From positions 1 through 14,179 of the forward strand of contig JBAVAR010000099.1 of assembly GCA_049585815.1 (NCBI GenBank): a stretch of DNA of 14,179 bases, in the 5' to 3' direction. The stretch is from DATLSM01 sp049585815. Its GTDB lineage: Bacteria; Actinomycetota; Thermoleophilia; Solirubrobacterales; 70-9. How positions within the stretch are numbered: the stretch's first letter is position 1; the number at the start of each line of letters is the position of its first letter. The notes beneath the pieces were generated by a model. The model saw nothing but the letters and a program-made list of their open reading frames with translations, made no database searches and was not told the origin of the DNA. Positions 14,108 through 14,179 of the stretch are shown here, piece by piece. The translations under genes were made by a program, and so were the position numbers.

Positions 14108-14179
14108 TCGTCCGATCGCAACCAAAGCCTTGCGGCTCCTTGAGAGCCACAGACGGAGGTCGCAGAGGGGATGGGATCC
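14108..14179. other. Unassigned sequence to the right edge
   Basis: These 72 bases contain a small hairpin (GGCTC / GAGCC around CTTGA, about 14132-14146). On the minus strand a short open frame reads DLRLWLSRSRKALVAIGRGG and ends TGA inside the tandem repeat. It could be the tail of a transposase gene lying to the right, but I do not recognise the sequence. Confidence 0.3.

Noticed and set aside
13368..14150. Diversity-generating retroelement (RT next to repeat-bearing surface genes)
   Set aside because: The RT has the YADD box plus a maturase X domain and is followed directly by group II domain V and VI hairpins. No template/variable repeat pair with A-specific substitutions was seen in the surface genes.

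Overview
The window reads as chromosomal DNA of a high-GC Gram-positive bacterium, most likely an actinobacterium of the Thermoleophilia (Solirubrobacterales-like). Codons in 1-9900 are strongly G/C-ending. The genes encode large secreted proteins of a style I associate with that group: degenerate beta-propeller blades, PKD and Ig-like modules, and a basic Cys/Lys tail. The taxonomic call is inference, not shown by a marker gene.

Left and centre (1-12591): five long genes on the minus strand, transcribed from right to left, form one compact operon-like block. In order they are: an NHL-type propeller protein with a PKD domain and four InlB-type repeats (12591-9835); a propeller/Fn3/PKD protein (9868-7895); a TolB-like WD40/PD40 propeller protein (7898-5976); a Cys-paired blade protein with a basic beta-rich C-terminus (5979-4345); and a giant open frame that starts at 4348 and runs off the left edge. 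The giant gene holds at least 1449 codons without a stop. It carries propeller blades, a catalytically degenerate metallophosphoesterase-like domain, a BIG2-like Ig domain and a proline-rich stretch. The last three junctions are 4-base ATGA or GTGA overlaps and the first is a 34-base overlap, so translation is probably coupled throughout. All five proteins begin with a signal peptide. The set looks like a co-expressed extracellular or cell-surface assembly of adhesion or scaffold proteins; no catalytic activity is evident in any of them.

Promoter region (12592-12728): about 140 bases between the operon and mobile DNA. It holds a good Shine-Dalgarno for the first gene, but I could not place a convincing -35/-10 pair.

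Right flank (12729-14179): a graveyard of mobile elements. It contains an IS21-type element end, two oppositely oriented scraps of istB, an N-terminal scrap of a group II intron maturase, and the 3' part of a group II intron (RT/maturase C-terminal half plus RNA domains V and VI). Near the right edge a tandem repeat resembling another IS21-type end cuts off the RT. Nothing here looks able to move on its own.

All long plus-strand reading frames in 1-12600 are antisense shadows of the minus-strand genes, as expected at this GC content.
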